NCBI GenBank assembly: GCA_032027125.1
Contig: JAVSMQ010000001.1
Location: 1,628,556-1,692,555, forward strand
DNA from: JANJTB01 sp032027125
Lineage (GTDB): Bacteria > Bacteroidota > Ignavibacteria > Kapaibacteriales > UBA2268
DNA length: 64,000 nucleotides
Reading direction: 5' to 3'
In this document: positions 10,001 to 18,039 of the stretch, in pieces
Layout of the letters: each line of letters begins with the position of its first letter
Position numbering within the stretch: position 1 is the stretch's first letter
Made by a program: the position numbers and the translations under genes
Notes under the pieces: model-generated
Database searches by the model: none
What the model was told of the DNA's origin: nothing
Seen by the model: only the letters and a program-made list of their open reading frames with translations

Positions 10001-11243
10001 TTACGGCAGTACGGGATTTAAAATTGACAAACAGGTAATTCCGTTCCCAATCAAACTTGCTCCGGGTAAATCTCACCTTTTGTATTCGGGTTTTGTTCCG
10101 CCGGTAGAAGGACTTTCACTGGCTGAAGTTAAGGTTATCAGTGATGCGGTTGATACAGCTAAAATTTCGCTTCGCGGAGTAGGGATTGACCAGGCAATGA
10201 CTTTTACAGGCGGTACTGCAGAAGCATGTATAGGTTTTGAAAAGATAATTAAAGGAATTATTAAAAACAACAGCACGAAAGATATTAAAATCGCCAAAGT
10301 AACTATAATAAATCCTGAGCCTGAATTTACTATTTTAAATAATGATATATATGATGGATTTACACTAGCGCCCGGAGATTTGAAGTATCTTGATGTTCTG
10401 TACAAGCCTGGTTCACTTGCCGACAAACAAATTGAGATAGAATTAACTGATGCAAGAAGTCAGGGACTAAAAAAACAAGCTCTGTTTTCAGGGAAACCCG
10501 TCAGATATCCGTCGGATATCATATTAAGTCCTGCTTCACAGGCTGCTGATATCGGAGATACAATATCTAAAAGAATTATGTTCAGAACAGATAACGATTT
10601 GACCGGTCTAAAACTGACTGAACTTGAAGTTAGTATCAAATATAACGAACACATTTTGAAACCAATCTCCGGTTCGGTTCAAATCGGAGGAGATTTGGAA
10701 GGCTCTTTTATCATTCAGCGGGATACGGATTTCAAATCGCCTGGAGTTGAGAAGTATATTATCAAATCCATAGCCGGTATAGAGATTTCACGTGATATTA
10801 ATCTTTTCGGGATTTCTTTTACGGTATATTTTCCAAATGATTTCATTGATTATACAGATATTGAAGTTGAAATTTCTCCAGTAAATAATGAGTGTATAGT
10901 TGTAAATTCAAGCAAGGCAAGAGTTGTTATTAATCCGGTTTGTGCTAACGATTTGAGAGTAATCCGATTGACTTCGACTAAATATTATTTAGCTGAAACT
11001 GCCCCGAATCCTATAACAAACACTTTTGCCGAAATTAATTTCGGGATTGGTATTTCAGCACATACAGAGCTTAAAATTTTCAGCGGTATTGGTGAAGAAA
11101 TTGCAGCACCTGTAAACAGCTATCTGCCGTCTGGTGAATATTCAGTAATGCTCAATACTGTTAATCTTCATTCGGGTATTTACTTCTATGTTATAAAATC
11201 GGGACCGTTTTACGAAACCAAAAAGTTTATGATAAGTAAGTAG
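7044..11243 (+). CDS. Large secreted T9SS cargo with IgGFc-binding-like N-terminus and ASH/choice-of-anchor D repeats
   Basis: 1399 aa from the ATG at 7044, chosen because it directly begins a Sec signal peptide (MRNMIRLFIASF... to LSA). Residues about 25-500 resemble the IgGFc-binding protein N-terminal domain (GTEFWFTVPPA at the start, repeated 'SDKPIAVTLYN' and 'STKPVAVVSGNHA' strands). Residues about 590-1010 contain several ASPM/SPD-2/Hydin-type beta-sandwich units (IEVTDVDFGDVTIGGT, TNTGVSELKLTG, LLPGEKTRLSVKFSP). The last ~85 residues are a T9SS type A sorting domain (AETAPNPITNTFAEINF to ETKKFMISK). It should cross the outer membrane through T9SS and stay at the surface or be released. 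Adhesion or matrix binding is only inferred from the domains. Single-gene unit. Confidence 0.83.
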   Translation: MRNMIRLFIASFLAVTVISSDVLSAERFEKYINSNWGTEFWFTVPPALIESGTTDGYFVKVYVNSDQISNVTISVPGKGFSQSAVIKPGLVHEFNLEPSAAQPYIKGALDPVFPSDIYKNSAINIKSDNPVTVHAVVRYNKISEGFTVLPVNVLGKEYIVSSSGDKSVYYPPYNSFPSLSGIVAAFDGTEVNFTLGGNSSTVTSSGQIPGETRKKLLNKGDVWMLSSKGRDADLTGSRIVSTKPVAVVSGNHAANVPSSKNDHFGYVVEMEIPTFSWAFNYHVPQIYTRKYSPVIRIFAKEPNTSIYLNGTLYSNLTLSDGTLGKGYLELRMNDVSSLKSGTISSDKPIAVTLYNTGVEEDGLPEPPGDPFQMTLTPAEQYVNEIYFAAPALNTADSYQHNYVNIIYQKDDGGNIPDDLQIGKYDGSDYVFRQVKSTAILLNEDFPGTNYGLLAIKIEPTGNYTIKSDTKFTAYMFGFNKENSYGFPAALKIATLADEDKIPPAVNWTIDCNGNVEGTTIDMPDDNIVRSNLDASLYLSDESNNFIKGSFNPITPGETKSIEWSLRVVDKDKDANAVILFWDFAGNSTKTNIIYKASNTEINSRYENYGAFNVSSEPVSKEFSIVNNSDSSFQIANIELKEKTAGFELIELPNLPFTLIKGGAVKFKARFTPAESGSFTDSIGYGNDCRFLYVSHLEATVGSPVIEVTDVDFGDVTIGGTTSANAFITNTGVSELKLTGYKNPVNTDFEVTFDKVFDSNNPLILLPGEKTRLSVKFSPGKISKYIDSVVILSDAVTRDNICLINARSIEPGLAATSYNWGRKRIFRTYYPAGPYPIANDNQSIILQNTGNTEIVINGIQVEGEIHSDAFEFNRQVFTNLKIAAGGKFEYKVQFRPVQPGNHNLLIKYLNDFGSTTVTELKGFGTLPKVISKVVDFDTAIAGNYDAPAVRKTEITNLSYEDWEYADSLTIYDLFTPNDESISEVWANYGSTGFKIDKQVIPFPIKLAPGKSHLLYSGFVPPVEGLSLAEVKVISDAVDTAKISLRGVGIDQAMTFTGGTAEACIGFEKIIKGIIKNNSTKDIKIAKVTIINPEPEFTILNNDIYDGFTLAPGDLKYLDVLYKPGSLADKQIEIELTDARSQGLKKQALFSGKPVRYPSDIILSPASQAADIGDTISKRIMFRTDNDLTGLKLTELEVSIKYNEHILKPISGSVQIGGDLEGSFIIQRDTDFKSPGVEKYIIKSIAGIEISRDINLFGISFTVYFPNDFIDYTDIEVEISPVNNECIVVNSSKARVVINPVCANDLRVIRLTSTKYYLAETAPNPITNTFAEINFGIGISAHTELKIFSGIGEEIAAPVNSYLPSGEYSVMLNTVNLHSGIYFYVIKSGPFYETKKFMISK

Positions 11244-11431
11244 AAAATTGAGTTTGTAATAAATTTAATCTAACAAATGACTGAACTTGGACATATGCTC
11301 TCCTTTCAGCATCTTTGCGGTTGATTTGAAAGAAGTTATAATGGCTTGGTAGCTGATTATTTAATTAAATTGATTTAAAAACTATTCAAATCATACTAAT
11401 CAGCTTAATCAGGGGTTCCGACTATGTTTTA

Positions 11432-13009
11432 TCAAAAATATGTCGAAAATCCGAACTGAATTCCATTAGTTTTAACCGGAGGATTACCAAGCAAATCAGT
11501 CTCGGAAATATAGCGGAAATTTGCTCTGACAACTGTTTGCTGTGTCGGGCGGAAGCTTATTCCGGGAACAATTGCATAAATATCATCACCGATTTCAGTA
11601 TCGGTTTCTCTGAATTTGCCGACATTATAATCAGTATATTCCAGACGCAAAGCAATATTAAAAACAGTATTTTCCCAATCTAAAAATTTTCCGGTTAGTA
11701 CCGGCTGCACTATATCAATAAAACCTCCCTGCTGATGGCTGCCGAACTGCTGTGAGAATGTTTCAGGTACATCAATCGAAGCCCAAACCCATTCACCGTT
11801 TATATATGTATTTATAGATGGCAGAACAGTATTGAAATCTATTGCGATTAAATCCACCCGCCGTTTATCATCAAGCTCAAAACCGTCTTCTTCATATTTG
11901 TTATATACCCCGCCCATCCACGAAATACCTATTTCGCCGATGTCACGGTGTTTGAATGCTGTTTTGGCTGTTATTAATACTTCTCCGTTTGAGCTTTCTT
12001 CAAATCTGTCTTCGTTTGATTTGCTTGCAGGAAGCCAGGTTCGGTTTTCAGAATTAGAAATTATACTGTTATCAAATCCGTTTGTAGCATAAGCTTCATA
12101 TCCCCAAACCCATTTACCTGAAGCATATTTTCCAAAGATACCGAATCCGGCATTACTCCAGGTTGAAGGAATGATTGTTGTTGAAGAAATTGGACGCTCG
12201 ATAAATTCCCATTTCGGTCCGTCGTGATTTTGATTAAATGAACCTATCGGATTCATAACAATTCCTCCTCTTAAATTGAATAGAGGATGAAACTCTACAT
12301 CAAGAGATGCAAATTCGATATTGATTTCTTTTGTGCCGTCTTCAAATTCAATCTCGGAAAGAAATTTAATCTTTTTTGTAATTGTAGATGATAAGAAGAT
12401 AGTCATTCTTCGTGCCTGAAATGATAATCCTTCAGAAATACCTTCGCTCGAAAAATAACTGCTGTTTGCTTCAAGGTATCCGCCTACCGATACAGGAAGT
12501 TTACCAAGCTGTAGAAAGGGACGGTTATAAACGGCATCCATATTAAGTTTTGTAGTATCTGTCTGTGAGTATGCCGATACGGCTGTATAGATTAATATCG
12601 TAAGGATTAATTTCAGTAATCTTGGTTTGTTATCGAAAATAAAAGGGTTACTTATATTGATTAGTAAAATACATTTTCGCAGTAAAACGAAGAAATCCCC
12701 CTTAATCCCCCTTGAAAAGAGGGACTGATACGTTCTAAAAAATTCAACGAATTTCGTAAACCTTACAAAATTAAACTGCACTTTTTGGCTTGTCATACTG
12801 AGCGACAGCGAAGTATCCAGGCTGCTAATTAATGAAATCCTGGACTCTTCGCTCCGCTTCAGAGTGACAATTCCCGAAGATATATCTGAAAAAATAGATC
12901 GTATCATACCTGCCCTTGAAAAGGGGGAAAGGGAGCGTAGCGAGCAGGGGGATTTTTGATTTCGCAAATAAGAGTTTTTATGTAGGTATAGAGTTCGGAA
13001 TTTATTCAT
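11432..13009 (-). CDS. OprO/OprP-like porin with repeat-derived N-terminal extension
   Basis: The ORF has 525 codons, but only about residues 130-525 look like a real protein: a hydrophobic signal (LLKLILTILIYTAVSAYSQ) followed by a phosphate-selective-porin-like barrel (LPVSVGGYLEANSSYF, GGIVMNPIGSFNQNHDG, ending IQFGFSTYF). The first ~130 codons read through a composite palindromic repeat (12691-12958). The ATG at 13009 sits 1 bp after the Rieske stop, as expected for an operon, but the signal peptide now lies far inside. No ATG or GTG lies directly before it; a CTG or other weak start near 12620 is possible. Either the gene uses an alternative start or the repeat has disrupted secretion. 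It is the third gene after the di-haem cytochrome and Rieske genes, so the barrel may serve the same redox or uptake function. Confidence 0.65.
   Translation of the reverse strand: MNKFRTLYLHKNSYLRNQKSPCSLRSLSPFSRAGMIRSIFSDISSGIVTLKRSEESRISLISSLDTSLSLSMTSQKVQFNFVRFTKFVEFFRTYQSLFSRGIKGDFFVLLRKCILLINISNPFIFDNKPRLLKLILTILIYTAVSAYSQTDTTKLNMDAVYNRPFLQLGKLPVSVGGYLEANSSYFSSEGISEGLSFQARRMTIFLSSTITKKIKFLSEIEFEDGTKEINIEFASLDVEFHPLFNLRGGIVMNPIGSFNQNHDGPKWEFIERPISSTTIIPSTWSNAGFGIFGKYASGKWVWGYEAYATNGFDNSIISNSENRTWLPASKSNEDRFEESSNGEVLITAKTAFKHRDIGEIGISWMGGVYNKYEEDGFELDDKRRVDLIAIDFNTVLPSINTYINGEWVWASIDVPETFSQQFGSHQQGGFIDIVQPVLTGKFLDWENTVFNIALRLEYTDYNVGKFRETDTEIGDDIYAIVPGISFRPTQQTVVRANFRYISETDLLGNPPVKTNGIQFGFSTYF
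12691..12958. repeat. Composite palindromic element, copy 1 (inside porin ORF)
   Basis: Outer arms contain CCCCCTTGAAAAGAGGG with ACTGATACG on the left, and CGTATCATACCTGCCCTTGAAAAGGGGG on the right in inverted orientation. The core at 12791-12869 is the REP-like palindrome TGTCATACTGAGCG ... TTCAGAGTGACA with the shared internal ATTAATGAAATCCTGGA. Same nested architecture as the elements at 41628 and 56278. It has no stop codon in the minus-strand porin frame. Confidence 0.75.
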
Positions 13010-13010
13010 T

Positions 13011-13457
13011 TTAAGCTAAATTTATGTCAAGAAAATTGTTTTTTAAATCTACGGGAAATCTTATCAGTGATTCTTCAGCCGGTCCCTGAAGTACCTTTCC
13101 TTTTTTGTCAAATTCACTGCCGTGTGCTGAACAGGTAAGCAGTTCACCGTAAACATTTAATTCATTGCCCTGATGTGTGCATCTGAGCAGCAGAGCGGTA
13201 TAATCGCTCTCGGAATTACGGTAGATAACTATCGGGAAATCTGATATATTTGGTTTAACAATTATAGATTTCAGATATGTTACAGTATTCTTTTCAACAT
13301 CTTTTTCAAGAAAATTTGCAGTATCAATTTTTAGAATATCATTTTCAGCATTTGTATAAATGTATTTCACACCTGAGCAGCCTGTCGCCAACAATGATAT
13401 GCTAAATGCACCGACGCAGGACAGACCGCATACTTTAAGAAACTTTCTTCTTTCCAT
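13011..13457 (-). CDS. Rieske [2Fe-2S] lipoprotein
   Basis: 148 aa. The N-terminus MERRKFLKVCGL... has a twin-arginine-like motif, and LLATGCSG looks like a lipobox, so it is probably exported (perhaps folded, by Tat) and lipid-anchored. The C-terminal domain carries both Rieske cluster boxes: CTHQG and CSAHGS, giving the two Cys and two His ligands, then KGKVLQGPAEESL. It is short, like ubiquinol- or arsenite-oxidase-type small Rieske subunits or Rieske-like electron carriers. It lies 3 bp after the di-haem cytochrome gene and 1 bp before the porin ORF; a shared electron-transfer role with the cytochrome is likely. The oxidised substrate is unknown. Confidence 0.88.
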   Translation of the reverse strand: MERRKFLKVCGLSCVGAFSISLLATGCSGVKYIYTNAENDILKIDTANFLEKDVEKNTVTYLKSIIVKPNISDFPIVIYRNSESDYTALLLRCTHQGNELNVYGELLTCSAHGSEFDKKGKVLQGPAEESLIRFPVDLKNNFLDINLA

Positions 13458-13460
13458 TGG

Positions 13461-14690
13461 TTAAAGACTTTCCAAAAATTTAAGAATATTCGACTTTTCA
13501 GCAGGCGACAATGCTTTATATTTGTCCCTGCTGCCGGCTGCCTCACCGCTATGCCACAAAATAGCTTCTTCAATACTTTTTGCTCTGCCGTCGTGCATAA
13601 GAAAATACTGACCGCCCTGTGATTTAGGAGACAGTCCCAATCCCCATAGCGGCGGAGTACGCCACTCATAAGTTTTGGCAGTACCTTCAGTGTAATTATC
13701 GTCCAATTCAGGTCCCATATCGTGCATTAGTAAATCGGTATATGGATAAAATGTTTTATTGCTTAAAGCTGCAATGTCGCTTTTAGGAGTTGTAAATTCC
13801 GGTGTATGACACTTTCCGCAGCTTATATTCATAAAAACCTGTCTGCCTGCCTGTACTTCCGGTGAATTCTGATTTCTCTGAACAGGAGCCTTTAATGTCC
13901 GAAGATAGAACACAACATTCCTGACTGTTGCAGCAGGAATTTCAGGGTCGGCTACATCATCGGGCATTTCGACAGACCCATTGAAAATAGAAGGTTCATC
14001 CATTCTAAAATCGCTTGTAATTCCCATATCTTCATTATATGCGTTAACTGTCTGAATAAGAAGGTCAATAGCTGCAGCTTTTTTGCCGAATCTGCCAATA
14101 TATCTTCCATCAAGACTTTTATGAAACCACTGGGGCTTGAAATAATCCGGCGGAGTATTGTAATTCGGTACTCCCGAAATGCCGTCTCCGTCTGCATCAT
14201 CAGGGTCAGCATTCGCGAGAATCTGGTCATCTGTTAATGCTGCTAAAAAGCCTAAACCTGTATTTGCCGGTGGAGTAAATTTTGAAAAAGTAGTTCCGTG
14301 AGGAATTTGTTCGGGAGTATAGCCCGGAATAGAACGGTTTTGCAACTGAGGACCGCCGTTACCGATGTATTGATTACCTGTTTCATTGGTTTGACCGAAT
14401 CTTGTCAATGTTGTAAACGGGTGTCCTTTGCCGTCACCTGCGTGACACGACCCGCACGAAGTGGCTACAAAGAAGGGTCCAAGACCTGTGGCTGCATTGA
14501 ATATATCATTATTAAATGCTATATCACCTGCAAGGAACTGTGCCCCCTGCTCTCTTGTAAGCCCTTCAACCGGACCGTCAAGTATTCCATCGTCAGCAGG
14601 TACCGATGTATTTATCATATCGCAGGCAGTCATCAATAAAATTATAAGAATCAATCCTGTGATATAATTTATATTTATAATATTCTTCAT
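13461..14690 (-). CDS. Di-haem c-type cytochrome of the DUF1111 family (putative thiol oxidoreductase), lipoprotein
   Basis: 409 aa. Lipoprotein signal with MTACD lipobox. Two haem c attachment motifs are present, SCGSCHAGDG (about residues 77-86) and SCGKCHTPEF (about 290). The intervening LGFLAALTDDQILANADPDDADGDGISG is characteristic of the DUF1111 'di-haem oxidoreductase' family, and the ending AEKSNILKFLESL is also typical. The family is related to MauG/CcpA-type cytochromes; its substrate is undefined. It is the first gene of an operon with the Rieske and porin genes, and its cytochrome maturation would depend on the ccm genes at 43-47 kb. Confidence 0.88.
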   Translation of the reverse strand: MKNIININYITGLILIILLMTACDMINTSVPADDGILDGPVEGLTREQGAQFLAGDIAFNNDIFNAATGLGPFFVATSCGSCHAGDGKGHPFTTLTRFGQTNETGNQYIGNGGPQLQNRSIPGYTPEQIPHGTTFSKFTPPANTGLGFLAALTDDQILANADPDDADGDGISGVPNYNTPPDYFKPQWFHKSLDGRYIGRFGKKAAAIDLLIQTVNAYNEDMGITSDFRMDEPSIFNGSVEMPDDVADPEIPAATVRNVVFYLRTLKAPVQRNQNSPEVQAGRQVFMNISCGKCHTPEFTTPKSDIAALSNKTFYPYTDLLMHDMGPELDDNYTEGTAKTYEWRTPPLWGLGLSPKSQGGQYFLMHDGRAKSIEEAILWHSGEAAGSRDKYKALSPAEKSNILKFLESL

Positions 14691-14786
14691 TTTTCTATCA
14701 TTATTAATATTTAATACTACAAAAATATAATATTAGTTACAACTGACAAAATTATTTGTTATAAAGAAGAATAGTAAATAAAGAAT

Positions 14787-15198
14787 TTGAACCACATAAG
14801 TTAATTAATACAATATGAACCACATTAGGCACATAAGGACACATAAGATAATTCAAACAATTAGAATCAATAAGATAGAAAGTAAGATAGAAAGTAAGAT
14901 AGAAAGTAAGATAGAAAGTAAGATAGAAAGTAAGATAGAAAGTAAGATAGAAAGTAAGATAGAAANAAGATAGAAAGTAAGATAGAAAGTAAGATAGAAA
15001 GTAAGATAGAAAGTAAGATAGAAAGTAAGATAGAAAGTAAGATAGAAAGTAAGATAGAAAGAAAGATAGAAAGTAAGATAGAAAACTATTAGTAAATATT
15101 GGTAAAATATTTAGTACATTATTATCTTGGAAAAATCAAATTAAGTATTGATTATTACACATTTCCTTATTATTTTTTATATGCCTTATGTGGTTCAA
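14787..15198. repeat. Repeat element bounded by inverted GAACCACATAAG copies
   Basis: GAACCACATAAG occurs near 14789, again in variant form at 14817 (GAACCACATTAGGCACATAAGGACACATAAG), and in inverted orientation near 15183-15197 (GCCTTATGTGGTTC). The 12-bp tandem array lies between the inverted copies. This gives an element of about 410 bp with terminal inverted repeats and no protein gene of its own. Confidence 0.6.
14872..15084. repeat. 12-bp tandem array (unit AAGATAGAAAGT)
   Basis: About 18 near-perfect copies of AAGATAGAAAGT. An N at 14966 interrupts one unit and shifts the register by 1 bp, suggesting a collapsed or unresolved array. The unit is a multiple of three and is open on the plus strand as Lys-Ile-Glu-Ser repeats, downstream of an ATG at 14815. 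No evidence of expression is visible. Confidence 0.95.
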
Positions 15199-15265
15199 TC
15201 GGATTTAATTCTTACAAAAAAAGCTACCCGGATGCCGGACAGCTTTATTTATAGAATTGAGAAAT

Positions 15266-17044
15266 TCAATCTTTTACAATTACTCTATGTACTGCCTGCT
15301 CGCCGGCATTTGTCTGAACAACTATCAGATACATTCCGGCTTCGACACCTGCAATATTGAAACCGTGGAAGTTCTCTCCTTTCGGCATTCTTTGATTTAC
15401 AACCACATCCTGAACTTTCTTACCGAAAACATCATTAATTGTGATTGTTATATTGCGGTTTTCCTTGAGAGTGAATGACAAATTAACATTGCCTGTTGTT
15501 GGGTTAGGTGATGCCGTTACATTTTCAATTGCGCCGTCACAGGTTCTCCAAATATCAAGATAGTTCTCGCCGTTTTCATTTGGAGAGTAACCGCACACGG
15601 CTCCTTCAGCTTTTGATAGAGCGTCAAACTCCGGTTTAACCTGATTACGGATTCTTTCAGGCAGGTTCTTGTAAGTCTCCTCATCAAGATTAAGCCAAAG
15701 TATGAAAGAAAAGTTCTCTAATTTTTTGCCGTTTTTGTCAACAGCATTTGGAATCGGCACTTCGACAGACAGCAGTTTGTTGATATCCAAAGTAGGTAAA
15801 GTGATACTTATTGGCTCAATCTTTACATCATCAAAAGTAATATGGATATTTCTGTCATCTTTAACAGTACCGTCAGAATTTCTTTCCCTTTTATCAACTA
15901 AAACTCTGACATCTTTATCTATTTTAGTATTTGTATCATTAGGATTGGAATTTTGGTCCATAATAATCATTACGTGCTTGGTTTCCGTAATTTTCTGATT
16001 ATTTTCTGAACTATCCAATGCAGTACTGTTAATCTTGATATTAATATTCTTCATCTGTTCTTTCAATTGCGACATTTCGGCTGCAATTTTCTTGACTTCT
16101 TCAGGATTTAAATCTTGAAACATTTTCGCAATATTTTTGGCTGAATCCTGATTTATTTGTAATTTATTGAAAAATGCACTGTTTTTGTCCATCAGTTTTG
16201 TAAGTTTTTCAGAAAATTTTTCTGAATTGAACTGAGTCCCGTCCCAGATTTCTTTATCAGACCATAGGGCAGCCATTTCGTCAAGTAAAGTGTTCTGTTT
16301 ACCGCCTAACATCATTGGTCCCATCAATTGGTCAATACTGATATCGGTTTTATCGTCGGAAAATACTTCAATACGTCTCATTCCGTGATTATCGGTAATC
16401 ATTCTCGGAATAATATATTTATCAGGTAAATCAACTTGTTTATCATTTGAATTATATCCAACACCCCAGTCAACATAAATCTTTGTCGGGACAGCTTTTT
16501 TCTTACTCATATATACTTCGATAAACTGACCTCCGTTATCAACTGTAATCCCAAGGTCTTTGAGTTCGCTCTGGTTCAGTACAATTGATTTAATACCTTT
16601 AATATCGCTGTTCATCTCGCTTACTGAAGTTTTTTCAACTCCTTTAGAAAAATCATCTTTATTTGCAGGTTTGTGTGCCGATAGAAGAATATCGTTATCC
16701 GTTGGCAGAATTTGTCTGTCATCTGATTTCTGTTTAATCTCGATTCCTGCATTATTCTTCTCTTTTTCAACAATCCTGGATGATTCAGCAGGATTTCTTT
16801 TTTCATTTATTGTATTGTTGTTAAAATTCAAAACATTCAGGAACAAAATTCCTATTGCTGCGATTGAAAGACCTAATAAACCAAACATTTTTTTATCTCC
16901 TTTAAATAATTTTTTTGAACTTAAATCACCTGCAGGCTGAATCTTTTCTTCTAACAAATGACGTACCTCGTCTTCTGTCATCACCGGTGACTCGCTCCGG
17001 GCATCGGCAAACAATTTATCAATATCTATTCTATTATTCTTCAC
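15266..17044 (-). CDS. Single-pass membrane partner of an ECF sigma factor with C-terminal T9SS-type sorting domain
   Basis: 592 aa. The N-terminus (about 1-50) is soluble and charged (DIDKLFADARSES, then TEDEVRHLLEEKI), followed by one membrane helix at about 53-72 (MFGLLGLSIAAIGILFLNVL). Residues about 75-510 are a large extracytoplasmic region rich in Asp, Asn and Lys, unrecognised. The last ~80 residues (NVTASPNPTTGNVNLSF to AVHRVIVKD) are a T9SS type A-like sorting domain. It begins 4 bp inside the upstream sigma-factor gene, a typical sigma/anti-sigma arrangement, so an anti-sigma role is inferred; the N-terminus lacks an obvious zinc-binding ZAS motif. A T9SS tail behind an uncleaved internal membrane helix is topologically odd. 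Confidence 0.7.
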   Translation of the reverse strand: MKNNRIDIDKLFADARSESPVMTEDEVRHLLEEKIQPAGDLSSKKLFKGDKKMFGLLGLSIAAIGILFLNVLNFNNNTINEKRNPAESSRIVEKEKNNAGIEIKQKSDDRQILPTDNDILLSAHKPANKDDFSKGVEKTSVSEMNSDIKGIKSIVLNQSELKDLGITVDNGGQFIEVYMSKKKAVPTKIYVDWGVGYNSNDKQVDLPDKYIIPRMITDNHGMRRIEVFSDDKTDISIDQLMGPMMLGGKQNTLLDEMAALWSDKEIWDGTQFNSEKFSEKLTKLMDKNSAFFNKLQINQDSAKNIAKMFQDLNPEEVKKIAAEMSQLKEQMKNINIKINSTALDSSENNQKITETKHVMIIMDQNSNPNDTNTKIDKDVRVLVDKRERNSDGTVKDDRNIHITFDDVKIEPISITLPTLDINKLLSVEVPIPNAVDKNGKKLENFSFILWLNLDEETYKNLPERIRNQVKPEFDALSKAEGAVCGYSPNENGENYLDIWRTCDGAIENVTASPNPTTGNVNLSFTLKENRNITITINDVFGKKVQDVVVNQRMPKGENFHGFNIAGVEAGMYLIVVQTNAGEQAVHRVIVKD

Positions 17045-17643
17045 GATACACCTATTTCAATTGATTTTTGTTTGGCAAAAATATCAGTACTGCCATTTTT
17101 GTTATATCCGTTTTGTGATTCTGTTGCAGACGATGTGTCAGATTCCCGGTCGGAAGTGAGAATTTCCTTCAGCATCGCTCTGCCCCTGACAAGTCTTGAC
17201 TTTACTCCCGATAAACTGCCACCCTGAATTTCACATATTTCTTCAAGATTTAAGCCTGAAATCTCAAAGAGAATAACGGTTTCTTTCATTTTCACAGGTA
17301 ATTTATCAAGAGCTTGGTAAAGAATTTCAACATCCGGTCCAACATCAGGTGATGATATTTGTGCTACTAACTGCCCGGCTTTTATCTCATCATATTCTCC
17401 GAAGAATCTGAGTCTCCAGCGGCGCCGCTTATGGATTCTCGTAGCGATGGAAAACAGATATGATAGAAAAGCCTGTCTGCTTTTTACTTTGTCGAATCTT
17501 TCGTAAGCTATCAGGATAGTCTCGGAAGCAAGGTCGCGTCCCTCATCTCTGCTTTTGGTCATTGCCCGGGCAAATCTCAGCAGATTAGGGTGTACCTCGT
17601 TATAGAGTTTCAAAAATTCCGTCTTTTTTTCCGATTCAGTCAT
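17041..17643 (-). CDS. ECF-type RNA polymerase sigma factor
   Basis: 200 aa. Region 2 is seen at the N-terminus (YNEVHPNLLRFARAMTKSRDEGRDLASETILIAYERFD, then FLSYLFSIATRIHKRRRW). Region 4 follows as LPVKMKETVILFEISGLNLEEICEIQGGSLSGVKSRLVRGRAMLKEIL, with the helix-turn-helix. A ~35-residue tail after region 4 is unusual. Translation is coupled to the downstream membrane protein (4-bp overlap), which probably holds it inactive until an envelope signal arrives. Target promoters are unknown. Confidence 0.93.
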   Translation of the reverse strand: MTESEKKTEFLKLYNEVHPNLLRFARAMTKSRDEGRDLASETILIAYERFDKVKSRQAFLSYLFSIATRIHKRRRWRLRFFGEYDEIKAGQLVAQISSPDVGPDVEILYQALDKLPVKMKETVILFEISGLNLEEICEIQGGSLSGVKSRLVRGRAMLKEILTSDRESDTSSATESQNGYNKNGSTDIFAKQKSIEIGVS

Positions 17644-18039
17644 AGCAGCTTATTATTTTTCCGACACATTAAGTAAGTGACTTAAGACTCAAAAAAGTTT
17701 CAAAGGAAAATAAAAATATTTTATAATGATATAAATTTGACGAATTAAGGGTAGAATGATTCTGAATTAAAGCTAAGTAATTCAGATTTGATTGATTAGG
17801 CTTCCATAAACAACCGAAACGATAACCGCATAAGATATTGCACAAATACTTGGCTTTAAAGTAAAATTTAATTTTGTCAATAATTCAAATATCCCTATTT
17901 TAGAAAATCAAATAATGTTAATTCTTAAATTGATTAGTAACATCAGTTTATTAAAGGTATAAATAAAATTACAAAGATACAAAATGATTTTTTTCAAAGT
18001 TCAATTAAATTTTCGAAATCAAAACAAGCTGCATAAATA
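17644..18039. other. AT-rich intergenic region
   Basis: About 400 bp between divergent genes: the promoter side of the sigma operon and the left edge of an AT-rich island. I see no supported gene, RNA or repeat in it. Confidence 0.5.

Noticed and set aside
14872..15084. CRISPR or protein-coding repeat gene
   Set aside because: Pure 12-bp tandem array without spacers; the open frame follows from the period and is broken by the N.
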